Shown in pieces: positions 43,102 to 51,058 of a DNA stretch of 64,000 bases. The position numbers and the translations under genes are program-made. The stretch's first letter is position 1, and each line of letters begins with the position of its first letter. The stretch comes from Herbaspirillum sp. SJZ107 (GTDB taxonomy: Bacteria; Pseudomonadota; Gammaproteobacteria; Burkholderiales; Burkholderiaceae_D), in the NCBI RefSeq assembly GCF_006715485.1, contig NZ_VFNH01000001.1, positions 682,001-746,000 of the forward strand, written 5' to 3'. A model generated the notes under the pieces. That model did no database searches and was not told the origin of the DNA. It was given only the letters and a program-made list of their open reading frames with translations.

Positions 43102-44106
43102 ATGAACAAGGCCTGGATCGCGTGCATCGTGCTTGGTGGCAGCACGACATGCGCATACGCACAAGACACCACGCAGGGCGCTACTGCCGCGGACGTTCCC
43201 GTCCAGCACGAGGCAGCGGGCGGACACAATATTGCCGTGTTCAGCGGTGTGCCGGAGCGCACCCGTGGAGCGAACCCTGGCGCCGACTGGACCACGCCGG
43301 TGCGCCGCAGCTACGGCCGCGGCAGCCAGCCCGGCGCGGCAATGGGCGAGGGCATGGTGCTGGGCCGCCAGTACAACCTGGAATACCTGACCCGGGCCGA
43401 CGTCGCCGATCCCTTCCATACCGGCACCGCCGGCAAGGCCAGCAACCTGGTGAATCCGAGCGGCACCCCGGTCGAGAGCGGCGTGCGCTACTACAGCACC
43501 CAGATCGACCACGTCTCGACCGGTGGCTCGTGGACCGTCGACACCCTCGGCAGCAATGCGACGGCCGACCGCGCCTGGGGCATGACGGTCGGCGTCGACT
43601 ACGGCCCGCTGTCGCTGAGGGCGGCGCACCAGAACCGCCACGTGGCCCAGGTCCAGCTGTACAACCTGACCGGCAGCAATATGGATGCGAAGAACTCGAT
43701 CCTCGCGGCCAACCTGCGCACGCGCTGGGGCACAGCCTATGCCGCCTACGCGGCCAACCGCGGCTGGGGCGGCTCGCCGCTGTACAACCCGGACAATCCC
43801 TACGGCGCCGGCGTCGCCAGCACCTCGTCGACCAACAGCCGCGACACCATCGCCGGTATCGCGGTGCCGATGACGCGTTCGACGACCTTCCTGGCATCGT
43901 ACATCCACAAGAACGACCGCGACCTGGCCAACCGCGACGCCAACCAGTTCGCGCTCGGCGCCAGCTACGTAGTCTCGCGCAAGACCGACTTTTATGCGGC
44001 GGTCTCGCACACCGTCAACACCAACAGCACCGGCATCCTGATCGGCGGCGCGGCACGGCCCAACGGCAGTTCCGCAGTCAACCTCGGCATGCGCCACGCG
44101 TTTTAA
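43102..44106 (+). CDS. Gram-negative porin with atypical N-terminus
   Basis: A 334-residue outer-membrane porin of the Burkholderiales type. The signal peptide is MNKAWIACIVLGGSTTCAYA. The barrel strands appear from GMVLGRQYNLEYLTRADVAD onward (compare the family's GTVTLGRQY), then VRYYSTQ, WGMTVGVDYGPLSLRAAHQN, TFLASYIHKNDR, FALGASYVVSRKTDFYAAVS and the terminal VNLGMRHAF with final Phe. Residues about 22-90 are Gly/Ala/Pro-rich, without the usual first two strands and loop. It may be a shortened or remodelled porin. AAGGGAA precedes the start. Confidence 0.82.
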   Translation: MNKAWIACIVLGGSTTCAYAQDTTQGATAADVPVQHEAAGGHNIAVFSGVPERTRGANPGADWTTPVRRSYGRGSQPGAAMGEGMVLGRQYNLEYLTRADVADPFHTGTAGKASNLVNPSGTPVESGVRYYSTQIDHVSTGGSWTVDTLGSNATADRAWGMTVGVDYGPLSLRAAHQNRHVAQVQLYNLTGSNMDAKNSILAANLRTRWGTAYAAYAANRGWGGSPLYNPDNPYGAGVASTSSTNSRDTIAGIAVPMTRSTTFLASYIHKNDRDLANRDANQFALGASYVVSRKTDFYAAVSHTVNTNSTGILIGGAARPNGSSAVNLGMRHAF

Positions 44107-44186
44107 TAACAGCCTGCGCTGCGCCGCAAAATTGCAAAAGCGGGTAGGCTGTCACCATGTTTTCACAGGATTGAATTGGAGGTTTT

Positions 44187-44624
44187 ATGACTGGCACGAG
44201 CACCCTTGATCCGGATAACTTCCCGGAAGCACCAGACCGCAGCCTCGGCAAAGGCCACGGCGTCGATTCGCTCGGCCCCAGCGATATTTCCGACTCGGGC
44301 AGCGACGTCGTCGGCGGCCCCGGCTTTGCCGCTGCACTCGACGACGACCAGACCCTGGACCTGGACACCGGCACCACCTCGGACAACGAGGCCAGCTATG
44401 CCCACGACAGCGCCGGCGCAGATGTGGGCGATCCCAATATGGAAGCCGACAGCGACTTCGGCGGTACCGGAGAACGCGCCGCCGCCGGCCGCGACATCCT
44501 GGCCCGCGACGGTGCCGATATCGGCACCGACCACATCGAATCGATTCCGGACCTGCCGCTGACCGACGAAGACGTCGACTTCCTCGGCAGCGAACCGCCG
44601 AAAGGGCCGGCGCCGGGCAAATAA
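44187..44624 (+). CDS. Acidic, probably disordered hypothetical protein
   Basis: A 145-residue protein very rich in Asp, Gly and Ser (SDISDSGSDVVGG, DDDQTLDLDTGTT), with no hydrophobic core and almost no aromatic residues. No domain is recognised. Similar acidic Gly-rich proteins are common in Oxalobacteraceae. The late segment DLPLTDEDVDFLGS could bind a partner. GGAGG precedes the ATG. A strong terminator follows. Confidence 0.7.
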   Translation: MTGTSTLDPDNFPEAPDRSLGKGHGVDSLGPSDISDSGSDVVGGPGFAAALDDDQTLDLDTGTTSDNEASYAHDSAGADVGDPNMEADSDFGGTGERAAAGRDILARDGADIGTDHIESIPDLPLTDEDVDFLGSEPPKGPAPGK

Positions 44625-44642
44625 ACCTGGGCATACCCAAGG

Positions 44643-44679
44643 AAAAAGGCTGGTCAGCGTGCGCTGCCCAGCCTTTTTT
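44643..44679 (+). terminator. Terminator after the acidic protein gene
   Basis: AAAAAGGCTGG pairs with CCAGCCTTTTTT around a short GC-rich loop and is followed by the T-run. Confidence 0.88.
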
Positions 44680-44699
44680 GTACCCGGAGTACCAGCGTT

Positions 44700-44728
44700 G
44701 TAGGGTGGGCGCATGGTGCCCACCCTAC
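44700..44728. repeat. GTAGGGTGGGC palindromic dispersed-repeat element
   Basis: GTAGGGTGGGC (44700-44710) and GCCCACCCTAC (44718-44728) pair around GCATGGT. Elements with this core are found scattered between genes in many proteobacteria. Here it separates the terminator from the convergent SDR gene. Confidence 0.7.
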
Positions 44729-44759
44729 GACAACCGTTTATACCGTTTTCAGGCTTGCC

Positions 44760-45794
44760 TCAAGCCTGCCACAGGCGCCGCGCCGGCTTGCGCGTCAGCG
44801 CCCAGGCCGCCAGCAGCGCACCGCCCACCAGCACGGTCTTGGTCGCCGTCGACTTCATCTGGAAGGCCGTGTACGGGCTGGACTCGGTGATCTTCTTGCC
44901 CAGGTCGGCGCGCTGGCGCAGTTCGCGGCGCGCATCCGGCTCGTGCAGGGCATCGCGCCGTGCCGGCGCGCTCGGCTGGTCGGTTTGCTGCTGCTTGAAC
45001 ACCGCGGCGCGCATGAAGCGGTCGATCGTGCGCGGCAGGATCTGGCTCAGCACCGAGGCCAGCTTGGCCTGGCCGCCGACGAACAGGTCGCGCTCCGGCA
45101 CCTCGGCCGCGTGCAGGATGGTGCGCGCGGCCAGTTCCGGCGAGTACAGCGGGGACGGCAGCGTCGGCTCGTTTTCCATGTAGTTCTTGGCGTGCATCGG
45201 GAAGGGCGTCGCGATCGCGGCCGGCTTGATCAGGGTGACGGAAATCGGCGCCTTGTCCTTTTCCAGTTCCATGCGCAGCGATTCGGTGAAGGCCTTCACC
45301 GCATGTTTCGAGGCTGCATACGTGCCCTGCAGCGGTATCGAGCGGTCCGAAGCTTCGCTGCCGACGTTGATCAGGGCGCCGCCGCCGTGGGCCTTGAGCA
45401 GCTTGACTGCTTCCAGTGAGCCATTGACCACGCCCCAGAGATTGGTCTGCATCAGGCGCTGCATGTCTTCCAGCGATACCTGTTCCAGCGTGCCGAAGGT
45501 GCCGACGCCGGCGTTGTTGATCCAGGTATCGACCCGGCCGAAACGCTCGACCGCGGCGCGGCCGATCTTCGCCACCTCGTCCTGCACGCCGACGTCGACC
45601 GCGACCGTCGCCACCTCGGCGCCGCGCTGGCGCATCTCGTGCGCCAGGGTGTCCAGCGCATCGCCTTCGCGCGCTACCAGCACCAGTTTGGCGCCGGCCT
45701 CGGCCGCCATGCGCGCCGTCGCCAGGCCGATGCCGCTGGTGGCGCCGGTAATCACGATCACTTGTTCATTCAGTTTCTTGAGCTTGGTTGCCAT
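44760..45794 (-). CDS. Short-chain dehydrogenase/reductase with C-terminal membrane tail (paralog 1)
   Basis: A 344-residue NAD(P)-dependent oxidoreductase. The Rossmann motif is GATSGIG (about 15-21), then NNAG and the catalytic YAASK motif with Ser in LINVGSEASDRS. Beyond the usual 250 residues it has a 90-residue extension ending in a hydrophobic helix (VLVGGALLAAWAL) and basic residues, so it may be membrane-tethered. AAAGGACA precedes the ATG at 45794. It lies next to a close paralog (45835) on the same strand, 40 bases apart, so the pair is likely one operon from a tandem duplication. The substrate is unknown. Confidence 0.85.
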   Translation of the reverse strand: MATKLKKLNEQVIVITGATSGIGLATARMAAEAGAKLVLVAREGDALDTLAHEMRQRGAEVATVAVDVGVQDEVAKIGRAAVERFGRVDTWINNAGVGTFGTLEQVSLEDMQRLMQTNLWGVVNGSLEAVKLLKAHGGGALINVGSEASDRSIPLQGTYAASKHAVKAFTESLRMELEKDKAPISVTLIKPAAIATPFPMHAKNYMENEPTLPSPLYSPELAARTILHAAEVPERDLFVGGQAKLASVLSQILPRTIDRFMRAAVFKQQQTDQPSAPARRDALHEPDARRELRQRADLGKKITESSPYTAFQMKSTATKTVLVGGALLAAWALTRKPARRLWQA

Positions 45795-45834
45795 GGTATG
45801 TCCTTTCGCTAGTCCGTTGATCCGAAGCGGCCGT

Positions 45835-46872
45835 TCAGCCAAATGCCTTGCGCAGCGCCGGGCGGCGTGCCAGGGTCCAGGCGGCGAACAGCGCACCCAG
45901 GCCCAGCAGGGCAGGGGCGATCTTGTGCGAACGCAGGGTGACGGCGGTGTAGGCGCTGCTCTCGGCGACGTGGTTCGACATGCCCTGGCGCTGGCGCAGC
46001 TCGTTGCGCGAATCGGGTTCGTACAGGGCGTCGCGCCGGTTGGGCGAGCTCGGGAGATCGGATTGCTGCTGCTTGAACATCGAGGCGTTCATGAACTTGT
46101 CCATCACGCGCGGCGTCGCGAAGCTGCTCGACGAGATGGCCTTGGCGGCGCCGCCGACGAAGACGTCGCGCTTCGGCTGCTGGGCTGCGTACAGGATGGC
46201 ATTGGCGACGACTTCCGGCGCGTAGATCGGCGCAGGCAGCGCCGGTTCCTTGTCCATGTAGTTGCGGGCGTGGACGGCGAACATGGTGTCGATGGCGGCC
46301 GGCTTGATCAGGGTCAGCGACAGTGGCGCCTTTTCCTTTTCGAGCTCCATGCGCAGCGCATCGGTAAAGGCTTTCACGGCATGCTTGGAGGCCGCATACA
46401 TGCCCTGCAGCGGGACCGAACGCTCGGACAGTTCGCTGCCGAGGTTGATGATGGCGCCGCCGCCGCGCGTCTTCATGTGCTTGACCGCTTCCAGCGAGCC
46501 GTGCACGACGCCCCAGTAGTTGGTCTGGAACAGGCGCTGCATGTCTTCCACCGGCACGTCTTCGTTGCGGCCGAAGATCGAGATGCCGGCATTGTTGACC
46601 CAGGTATCGATGCGGCCGAAGCGCTCCATCGCAGCCTCGCCGATGCGTTCGACGTCGGCCGGCACGCCGACGTCGGCAGTCACGGTGCAGACTTGCGACC
46701 CTTTGCGGCGCAGCTCGCTGGCCAGGGTGTCGAGGGCGTCGCCGTTGCGCGCCGCCAGCACCAGTTTTGCGCCTTGCTCGGCGGCCATGCGGGCGGTGGT
46801 GAGCCCGATGCCGCTGGTGGCGCCGGTAATCACCATCACTTGTTCGTCGATCTTGCGTAGTTGCACTGCCAT
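45835..46872 (-). CDS. Short-chain dehydrogenase/reductase with C-terminal membrane tail (paralog 2)
   Basis: A 345-residue paralog of the downstream SDR: the same N-terminus (LRKIDEQVMVITGATSGIG), NNAG, the catalytic LINLGSELSERS-type Ser in INLGSELSERS, and YAASK. The C-terminal extension likewise ends in a hydrophobic helix (LLGLGALFAAWTL). Both share the FKQQQ-containing stretch before the tail. GGAGC precedes the ATG at 46872. Both are probably transcribed from one promoter upstream, where an inverted repeat lies near 46992. Confidence 0.85.
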   Translation of the reverse strand: MAVQLRKIDEQVMVITGATSGIGLTTARMAAEQGAKLVLAARNGDALDTLASELRRKGSQVCTVTADVGVPADVERIGEAAMERFGRIDTWVNNAGISIFGRNEDVPVEDMQRLFQTNYWGVVHGSLEAVKHMKTRGGGAIINLGSELSERSVPLQGMYAASKHAVKAFTDALRMELEKEKAPLSLTLIKPAAIDTMFAVHARNYMDKEPALPAPIYAPEVVANAILYAAQQPKRDVFVGGAAKAISSSSFATPRVMDKFMNASMFKQQQSDLPSSPNRRDALYEPDSRNELRQRQGMSNHVAESSAYTAVTLRSHKIAPALLGLGALFAAWTLARRPALRKAFG

Positions 46873-46991
46873 GACTTGCTCCTTCAGAGATGTTGGAGAA
46901 CAGTTGTCGCAGCGCATGAAGGCGCGCGACAACGCGAGGTTATGAATACGACAATCGTGCTCATCCCCGAGATTTCAAGTCATTTTTTCAA

Positions 46992-47008
46992 GGTGATTTC
47001 AAATCACC
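46992..47008. promoter_or_regulatory. Inverted repeat upstream of the SDR pair
   Basis: GGTGATT-TCA-AATCACC is a perfect 7-3-7 dyad in an AT-rich tract between the SDR genes and sbp, with several TTTCAA repeats around it. It could be an operator or stem-loop; no regulator is assigned. Confidence 0.4.
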
Positions 47009-47087
47009 TGACATTTCAAATAGTATGGGGCGCCGGCTTTTTCAAGCGGGCGCCCCACAAGGGTGCATCTAAATTATTGGCAGAAAC

Positions 47088-48098
47088 TTATTTGCTGCCT
47101 GGCTGGTAGATCTGGTCGAACACGCCGCCATCCGCGAAATGGGTCTTCTGCACCTTGGTCCAGTCGCCACCGACATCCTTGATCGTGAACAGTTTCACGG
47201 CCGGGAATTGGGCCGCGTACTGCTTGGCATAGGGCTGCACCACTGGACGATAGTAATGCTTGGCGGCGATCTGCTGGCCTTCGGCGCTGTACAGGTATTG
47301 CAGGTAGGCTTCGGCGACCTTGCGCGTGCCGCGCTTGTCGACGACCTTGTCAACCACCGCCACCGGCGGTTCGGCCAGGATACTGACCGAAGGCGCCACG
47401 ACTTCGAACTTGTCCGGGCCGAGTTCCTTGACGGCCAGCAGGGCTTCGTTTTCCCATGCGATCAGCACGTCGCCGATGCCGCGCTCGACGAAGGTAGTGG
47501 TGGCGCCGCGGGCGCCGGAATCCAGCACCGGCACGTTCTTGTACAGCTTGGCCAGGTAATCCTTGGCCTTGGCTTCGTTGCCGCCCGGCTGGCGCAGCGC
47601 ATAGCCGTACGCGGCCAGGTGGTTCCAGCGGGCGCCGCCGGAAGTCTTGGGATTCGGGGTAATGACAGAGACGCCCGGCTTGATCAGGTCGGCCCAGTCC
47701 TTGATGCCTTTCGGATTGCCTTTGCGGACCAGGAACACGATGGTCGAGGCATAGGGCGTGCTGTTCTGCGCCAGGCGGGTTTGCCAGTTGTGCGCGATAA
47801 GGCCGCGTTCGCTGATAGCATCGATGTCGTAGGCCAGTGCCAAGGTGACAACATCGGCCGACAGGCCGTCGATCACCGAGCGGGCCTGCTTGCCGGAGCC
47901 GCCATGCGATTGCTTGATGGTGACGTTATCGCCGGTCTTCGCCTTGTATTGCTTGGCGAAGGCCTGGTTGAAGTCCTGGTACAGCTCGCGCGTCGGGTCG
48001 TAGGAGACGTTAAGCAGGGTGTAGTCGGCGGCGAAGGCGGCCGATTGGGCAAAGAAAAGACCAGTTGCAAGGACGGCTGCGATTTTTTTATGGAACAT
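47088..48098 (-). CDS. sbp: Periplasmic sulfate-binding protein
   Basis: Binds sulfate (or thiosulfate) for the CysTWA ABC importer. The 336-residue protein has signal peptide ending AAFAADY, the first family signature [20 protein letters not shown] and the second, [14 protein letters not shown], which line the anion site. The C-terminus includes [12 protein letters not shown]. The permease and ATPase genes are not in this window; sbp often stands apart from cysTWA. It follows a 70-residue gene on the same strand after 89 bases. Confidence 0.93.
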   Translation of the reverse strand: MFHKKIAAVLATGLFFAQSAAFAADYTLLNVSYDPTRELYQDFNQAFAKQYKAKTGDNVTIKQSHGGSGKQARSVIDGLSADVVTLALAYDIDAISERGLIAHNWQTRLAQNSTPYASTIVFLVRKGNPKGIKDWADLIKPGVSVITPNPKTSGGARWNHLAAYGYALRQPGGNEAKAKDYLAKLYKNVPVLDSGARGATTTFVERGIGDVLIAWENEALLAVKELGPDKFEVVAPSVSILAEPPVAVVDKVVDKRGTRKVAEAYLQYLYSAEGQQIAAKHYYRPVVQPYAKQYAAQFPAVKLFTIKDVGGDWTKVQKTHFADGGVFDQIYQPGSK

Positions 48099-48187
48099 CG
48101 TTTTCTTTCGGACGGATCAGGAACCGCTAGGGTAGGTCGCTGATGAGCGAAAGAAAACGAATTAAAACGATGAACCTTATGCGGATT

Positions 48188-48400
48188 TCAGTGGGCCTTG
48201 GACAGCACGACCAGCCAGCGCGCGAACAGCAGCACTTCGACATGGCCGGGTTCGATGCCGGTGTCGCACTCGATGAGCGGGTTGACCGGGTAGAAACGCT
48301 TGCGGAAGTCGCGCGTCACCCGGATTTCGCGGCGGCCGAAGCGGGCCAGGAAAGGCGTTGGGGTGGTTTGCAGTCCGAAGGAGCTATTCAGCGTGGTCAT
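48188..48400 (-). CDS. Orphan 70-residue protein behind LexA-type operators
   Basis: A basic 70-residue protein: MTTLNSSFGLQTTPTPFLAR, then FGRREIRVTRDFRKRFYPVN, ending VEVLLFARWLVVLSKAH. There is no domain I recognise; the C-terminus could be a short amphipathic or membrane helix. AAGGGA lies before the ATG at 48400; a longer frame runs to 48520, but its start lies within the LexA boxes. The upstream operators suggest SOS induction. Size and late hydrophobic segment resemble small SOS-induced membrane or division-inhibiting proteins, but that is an analogy only. Confidence 0.6.
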   Translation of the reverse strand: MTTLNSSFGLQTTPTPFLARFGRREIRVTRDFRKRFYPVNPLIECDTGIEPGHVEVLLFARWLVVLSKAH

Positions 48401-48455
48401 GACGATCCCTTTTTTCGAGTAGTGTTGGTCAAGTGAGTAAAGAATAACACAACCA

Positions 48456-48492
48456 CTGTATAAATCCACAGTTACTGTATAAAAAACCAGTA
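48456..48492. promoter_or_regulatory. Two tandem LexA (SOS) boxes
   Basis: Box 1 (48456-48471) is CTGTATAAATCCACAG, a perfect CTGT-N8-ACAG. Box 2 (48475-48490) is CTGT-N8-CCAG, and its 20-base frame 48473-48492 begins TACTGTAT and ends CCAGTA, very close to the E. coli umuD operator. Centres are 19 bases apart. They lie 55 bases upstream of the orphan gene at 48400 and 43 upstream of the PAP2 gene on the other strand. Confidence 0.75.
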
Positions 48493-48534
48493 CGCATAAG
48501 TCTGCGTTGTTTTTTCGCAAAGGAAAGATTTAGC

Positions 48535-49272
48535 TTGCCATCAAACAATTTAATCAAGCGTTTCCTGGCCGCGCGCCTGTCGCCGGAAGGCCAGTTCGGC
48601 CTGCACCTGACGGTCGGCCTGGTGCTGATCGTGCTGGCCGGTATCGCCTTCGGCGAGATCGCCGAGGACGTGGTCGAGGGCGACACCATCACCGTCATCG
48701 ATGTCCAGCTGGCGCACTGGTTCCGTGACCGCGCCACCGAAGGCTTCACGCGCGCCATGCTCTTTATCACGCACTGGAACGGCATCACCGGCACGGGCGT
48801 CATGACGGCGCTGCTGGCGGGCTGGTTCGCCTGGCGCAAGGCGTATTACTGGCTGATCGTGGTGCTGGCCACCGTGCCCGGCGGCATGCTGCTGAACGTG
48901 GTGCTGAAGCACATCTTCCGCCGCCAGCGCCCCAGCCTCGACGATCCGCTGCTGACCCTGAGCACCTACAGCTTCCCCAGCGGCCACACGGTGGCCGCGA
49001 CCCTGTTCTACGGCGTCCTGGCCTGCTACCTGGTGCGGCGCAACCCGCAATGGCCGCGGCGCGTGCTGATCGTCGGCGCCGCCTGCGCGATGGTGATACT
49101 GGTGGCGCTGTCGCGCATGTATCTGGGCGTGCACTACCTGTCCGACGTGATGGCCGCCAGCATGGAAGGCGCGGTCTGGCTGGCGGTGTGCGTGACCGCG
49201 GTGTCGACGCTGCACCGGCGCCGCCTGGCACATGGCCGGCCTTCCTGGAGCGAAAGGAGGGATCCGATATGA
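48535..49272 (+). CDS. PAP2-family membrane phosphatase
   Basis: A 245-residue inner-membrane phosphatase (undecaprenyl-diphosphate or phosphatidate type). About five membrane helices surround the three PAP2 motifs: KHIFRRQRPSLDD, SFPSGHTVAAT and SRMYLGVHYLSDV, all catalytic residues present. The start is TTG at 48535, with AAGGAAAG 7-8 bases upstream. It ends in an ATGA overlap with the lipid kinase gene, so the two are coupled. Possible SOS control through the shared LexA boxes. Confidence 0.87.
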   Translation: MPSNNLIKRFLAARLSPEGQFGLHLTVGLVLIVLAGIAFGEIAEDVVEGDTITVIDVQLAHWFRDRATEGFTRAMLFITHWNGITGTGVMTALLAGWFAWRKAYYWLIVVLATVPGGMLLNVVLKHIFRRQRPSLDDPLLTLSTYSFPSGHTVAATLFYGVLACYLVRRNPQWPRRVLIVGAACAMVILVALSRMYLGVHYLSDVMAASMEGAVWLAVCVTAVSTLHRRRLAHGRPSWSERRDPI

Positions 49273-50198
49273 AGCCCGTACAAGTGATCGTGAACGCCGG
49301 CGCCGGTACCGGGCACGACGATGACCGTGCCGGTGAATTGCGGCGCAAGCTGCACGATGCCGGCCTGGATGCCGAGCTGACCCTGGCCGCCGGCGGCGCA
49401 GAACTGATCGCGGCCGCGCGCCGTGCGCGCGAGGGCGGGGCGGAGCTGGTGGTGGCCGGCGGCGGCGACGGCAGCATGAACGCGGTGGCCTCGCAGATCG
49501 TGGGAACCGGCGCGGCCGGCAACATCCGCTTCGGCGTGCTGCCGATGGGCACGCTGAATCACTTCGCCAAGGACCTCGGCATCCCGCTCGACCTCGACGC
49601 CGCCATCGGCAACCTGGTCACCGGTGTGCCGGTCAGCGTCGACGTCGGCGAAGTGAACGGCCGCATCTTCCTCAACAATTCGGGCCTCGGCCTGTACCCG
49701 GACATCGTGCGCGACCGCGAGAAGCAGCAGAACCGCCTGGGGCGCGGCAAGTGGCCGGCCGCGCTGTGGGCCAGCCTGGCCGCGCTGCGCCGCTATCCCT
49801 TCCTGTCGATCCGGCTCGAGGTGAAGGGCGAGGACGGCGACGCCGAGCGTCTAGCGAGACGCACCCCTTTCGTCTTCATCGGTAATAATGCCTACACGAT
49901 GCAGGGCCTGTCGATCGGCGCGCGCGAGCGCCTCGACGCCGGGACCCTCAGCCTCTACGTGGCCCAGCACCCCACGCGTTTCGGCCTGCTGCGTTTCGCG
50001 TTCGACGCGCTGCGCGGCCGGCTGGGCGAAGAGCGCGATTTCGATGTGCTGCACGCAGCGGCATTCGAGCTCGACACCCACCGCAAGCGCCTGCGCGTGG
50101 CGACCGACGGCGAGGTCACGGTGATGGCCGCGCCGCTGCGCTACCGCAGCCTGCCGGGGGCACTCAGGGTGCTGGTGCCGCCGACCAAGAAGCCATAA
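49269..50198 (+). CDS. Diacylglycerol/lipid kinase family protein
   Basis: A 309-residue DAGK catalytic-fold lipid kinase. Visible are the start VIVNAGAGTGHDDD, the nucleotide loop VVAGGGDGSMNAVAS and the LPMGTLNHFAKDLGIPLDL block, plus FVFIGNNAYTMQGL toward the C-terminal beta domain. GGAGGG lies before the ATG at 49269. It is coupled to the upstream PAP2 phosphatase: phosphatase and kinase together suggest interconversion of lipid phosphates (PA/DAG or undecaprenyl derivatives). Confidence 0.87.
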   Translation: MKPVQVIVNAGAGTGHDDDRAGELRRKLHDAGLDAELTLAAGGAELIAAARRAREGGAELVVAGGGDGSMNAVASQIVGTGAAGNIRFGVLPMGTLNHFAKDLGIPLDLDAAIGNLVTGVPVSVDVGEVNGRIFLNNSGLGLYPDIVRDREKQQNRLGRGKWPAALWASLAALRRYPFLSIRLEVKGEDGDAERLARRTPFVFIGNNAYTMQGLSIGARERLDAGTLSLYVAQHPTRFGLLRFAFDALRGRLGEERDFDVLHAAAFELDTHRKRLRVATDGEVTVMAAPLRYRSLPGALRVLVPPTKKP

Positions 50199-50220
50199 AT
50201 AAAACAGACAAGGAAACCCA

Positions 50221-51057
50221 ATGCGAACACTCGTCCACCTGTCCGACCTTCATTTTGGCCGCGTCGATCCGGCCTTGCTCGACCCCCTGCGCAACCTGGT
50301 CCGCGAGATCGCGCCCGACGTCGTCGTGATCTCGGGCGACCTGACCCAGCGCGCCAAGAGCGAGGAATTCGAAGCGGCGCGCGCTTACCTGGACACCCTG
50401 CCGGGGCCGCAGATCGTGGTGCCGGGCAACCACGACATCTCGCTGTACAACGTCTTCCGCCGTTTCGTGCAGCCGCTCGACCGCTACAAGCGCTACATCA
50501 CCGACGACCTGGATCCGGTCTACATCGACGACGAGATCGCGGTGCTGGGCGTGAACACGGCACGCTCGCTGACCGTCAAGGACGGGCGCCTGAACAAGGA
50601 ACAGGTCGAGAAGATCCGCGCCACCCTGGCCGACCTCGACCCCAGGATCACGCGCGTGGTGGTCACCCATCACCCGTTCGACCTGCCGCCGGGCGCGGAG
50701 GAAAGCGACCTGGTCGACCGCGCCAACATGGCGATGGAGGCGTTCTCGGAGGTCGGGGTCGACCTGCTGATGGCCGGCCATCTGCACACCAGCCACGCCG
50801 CCAACACCTCGGCGCGCTACAAGATCAGCGAGTACGCGGCGCTGGTGGTGCAGGCCGGCACCGCGACGTCCACCCGCGGGCGCGGCGAGGTCAATTCCTT
50901 CAACGTGATCCGGATCGATGCCGATCGGATCGAGGTCGACCGCATGGGCTGGGACACGGTGCATTCCCAGTTCCAGCTGCTGCACACCGAAAAATTCCTG
51001 CGCAGCGGGAACGTGTGGACCGAAGCCGTCGACGGCATGATGGCCGCCGGGATTTAA
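50221..51057 (+). CDS. Calcineurin-like metallophosphoesterase
   Basis: A 278-residue cytoplasmic phosphoesterase with all five metal motifs: SDLHFG, GDLTQR, GNHD, THHPFD and GHLHTS. It resembles cyclic nucleotide or lipid/UDP-sugar phosphodiesterases (CpdA/LpxH-like). The gene follows the lipid kinase by 22 bases and AAGGAAA precedes its ATG, so it belongs to the same operon and may act on a phospholipid head group. The exact substrate is unknown. Confidence 0.87.
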   Translation: MRTLVHLSDLHFGRVDPALLDPLRNLVREIAPDVVVISGDLTQRAKSEEFEAARAYLDTLPGPQIVVPGNHDISLYNVFRRFVQPLDRYKRYITDDLDPVYIDDEIAVLGVNTARSLTVKDGRLNKEQVEKIRATLADLDPRITRVVVTHHPFDLPPGAEESDLVDRANMAMEAFSEVGVDLLMAGHLHTSHAANTSARYKISEYAALVVQAGTATSTRGRGEVNSFNVIRIDADRIEVDRMGWDTVHSQFQLLHTEKFLRSGNVWTEAVDGMMAAGI

Positions 51058-51058
51058 G

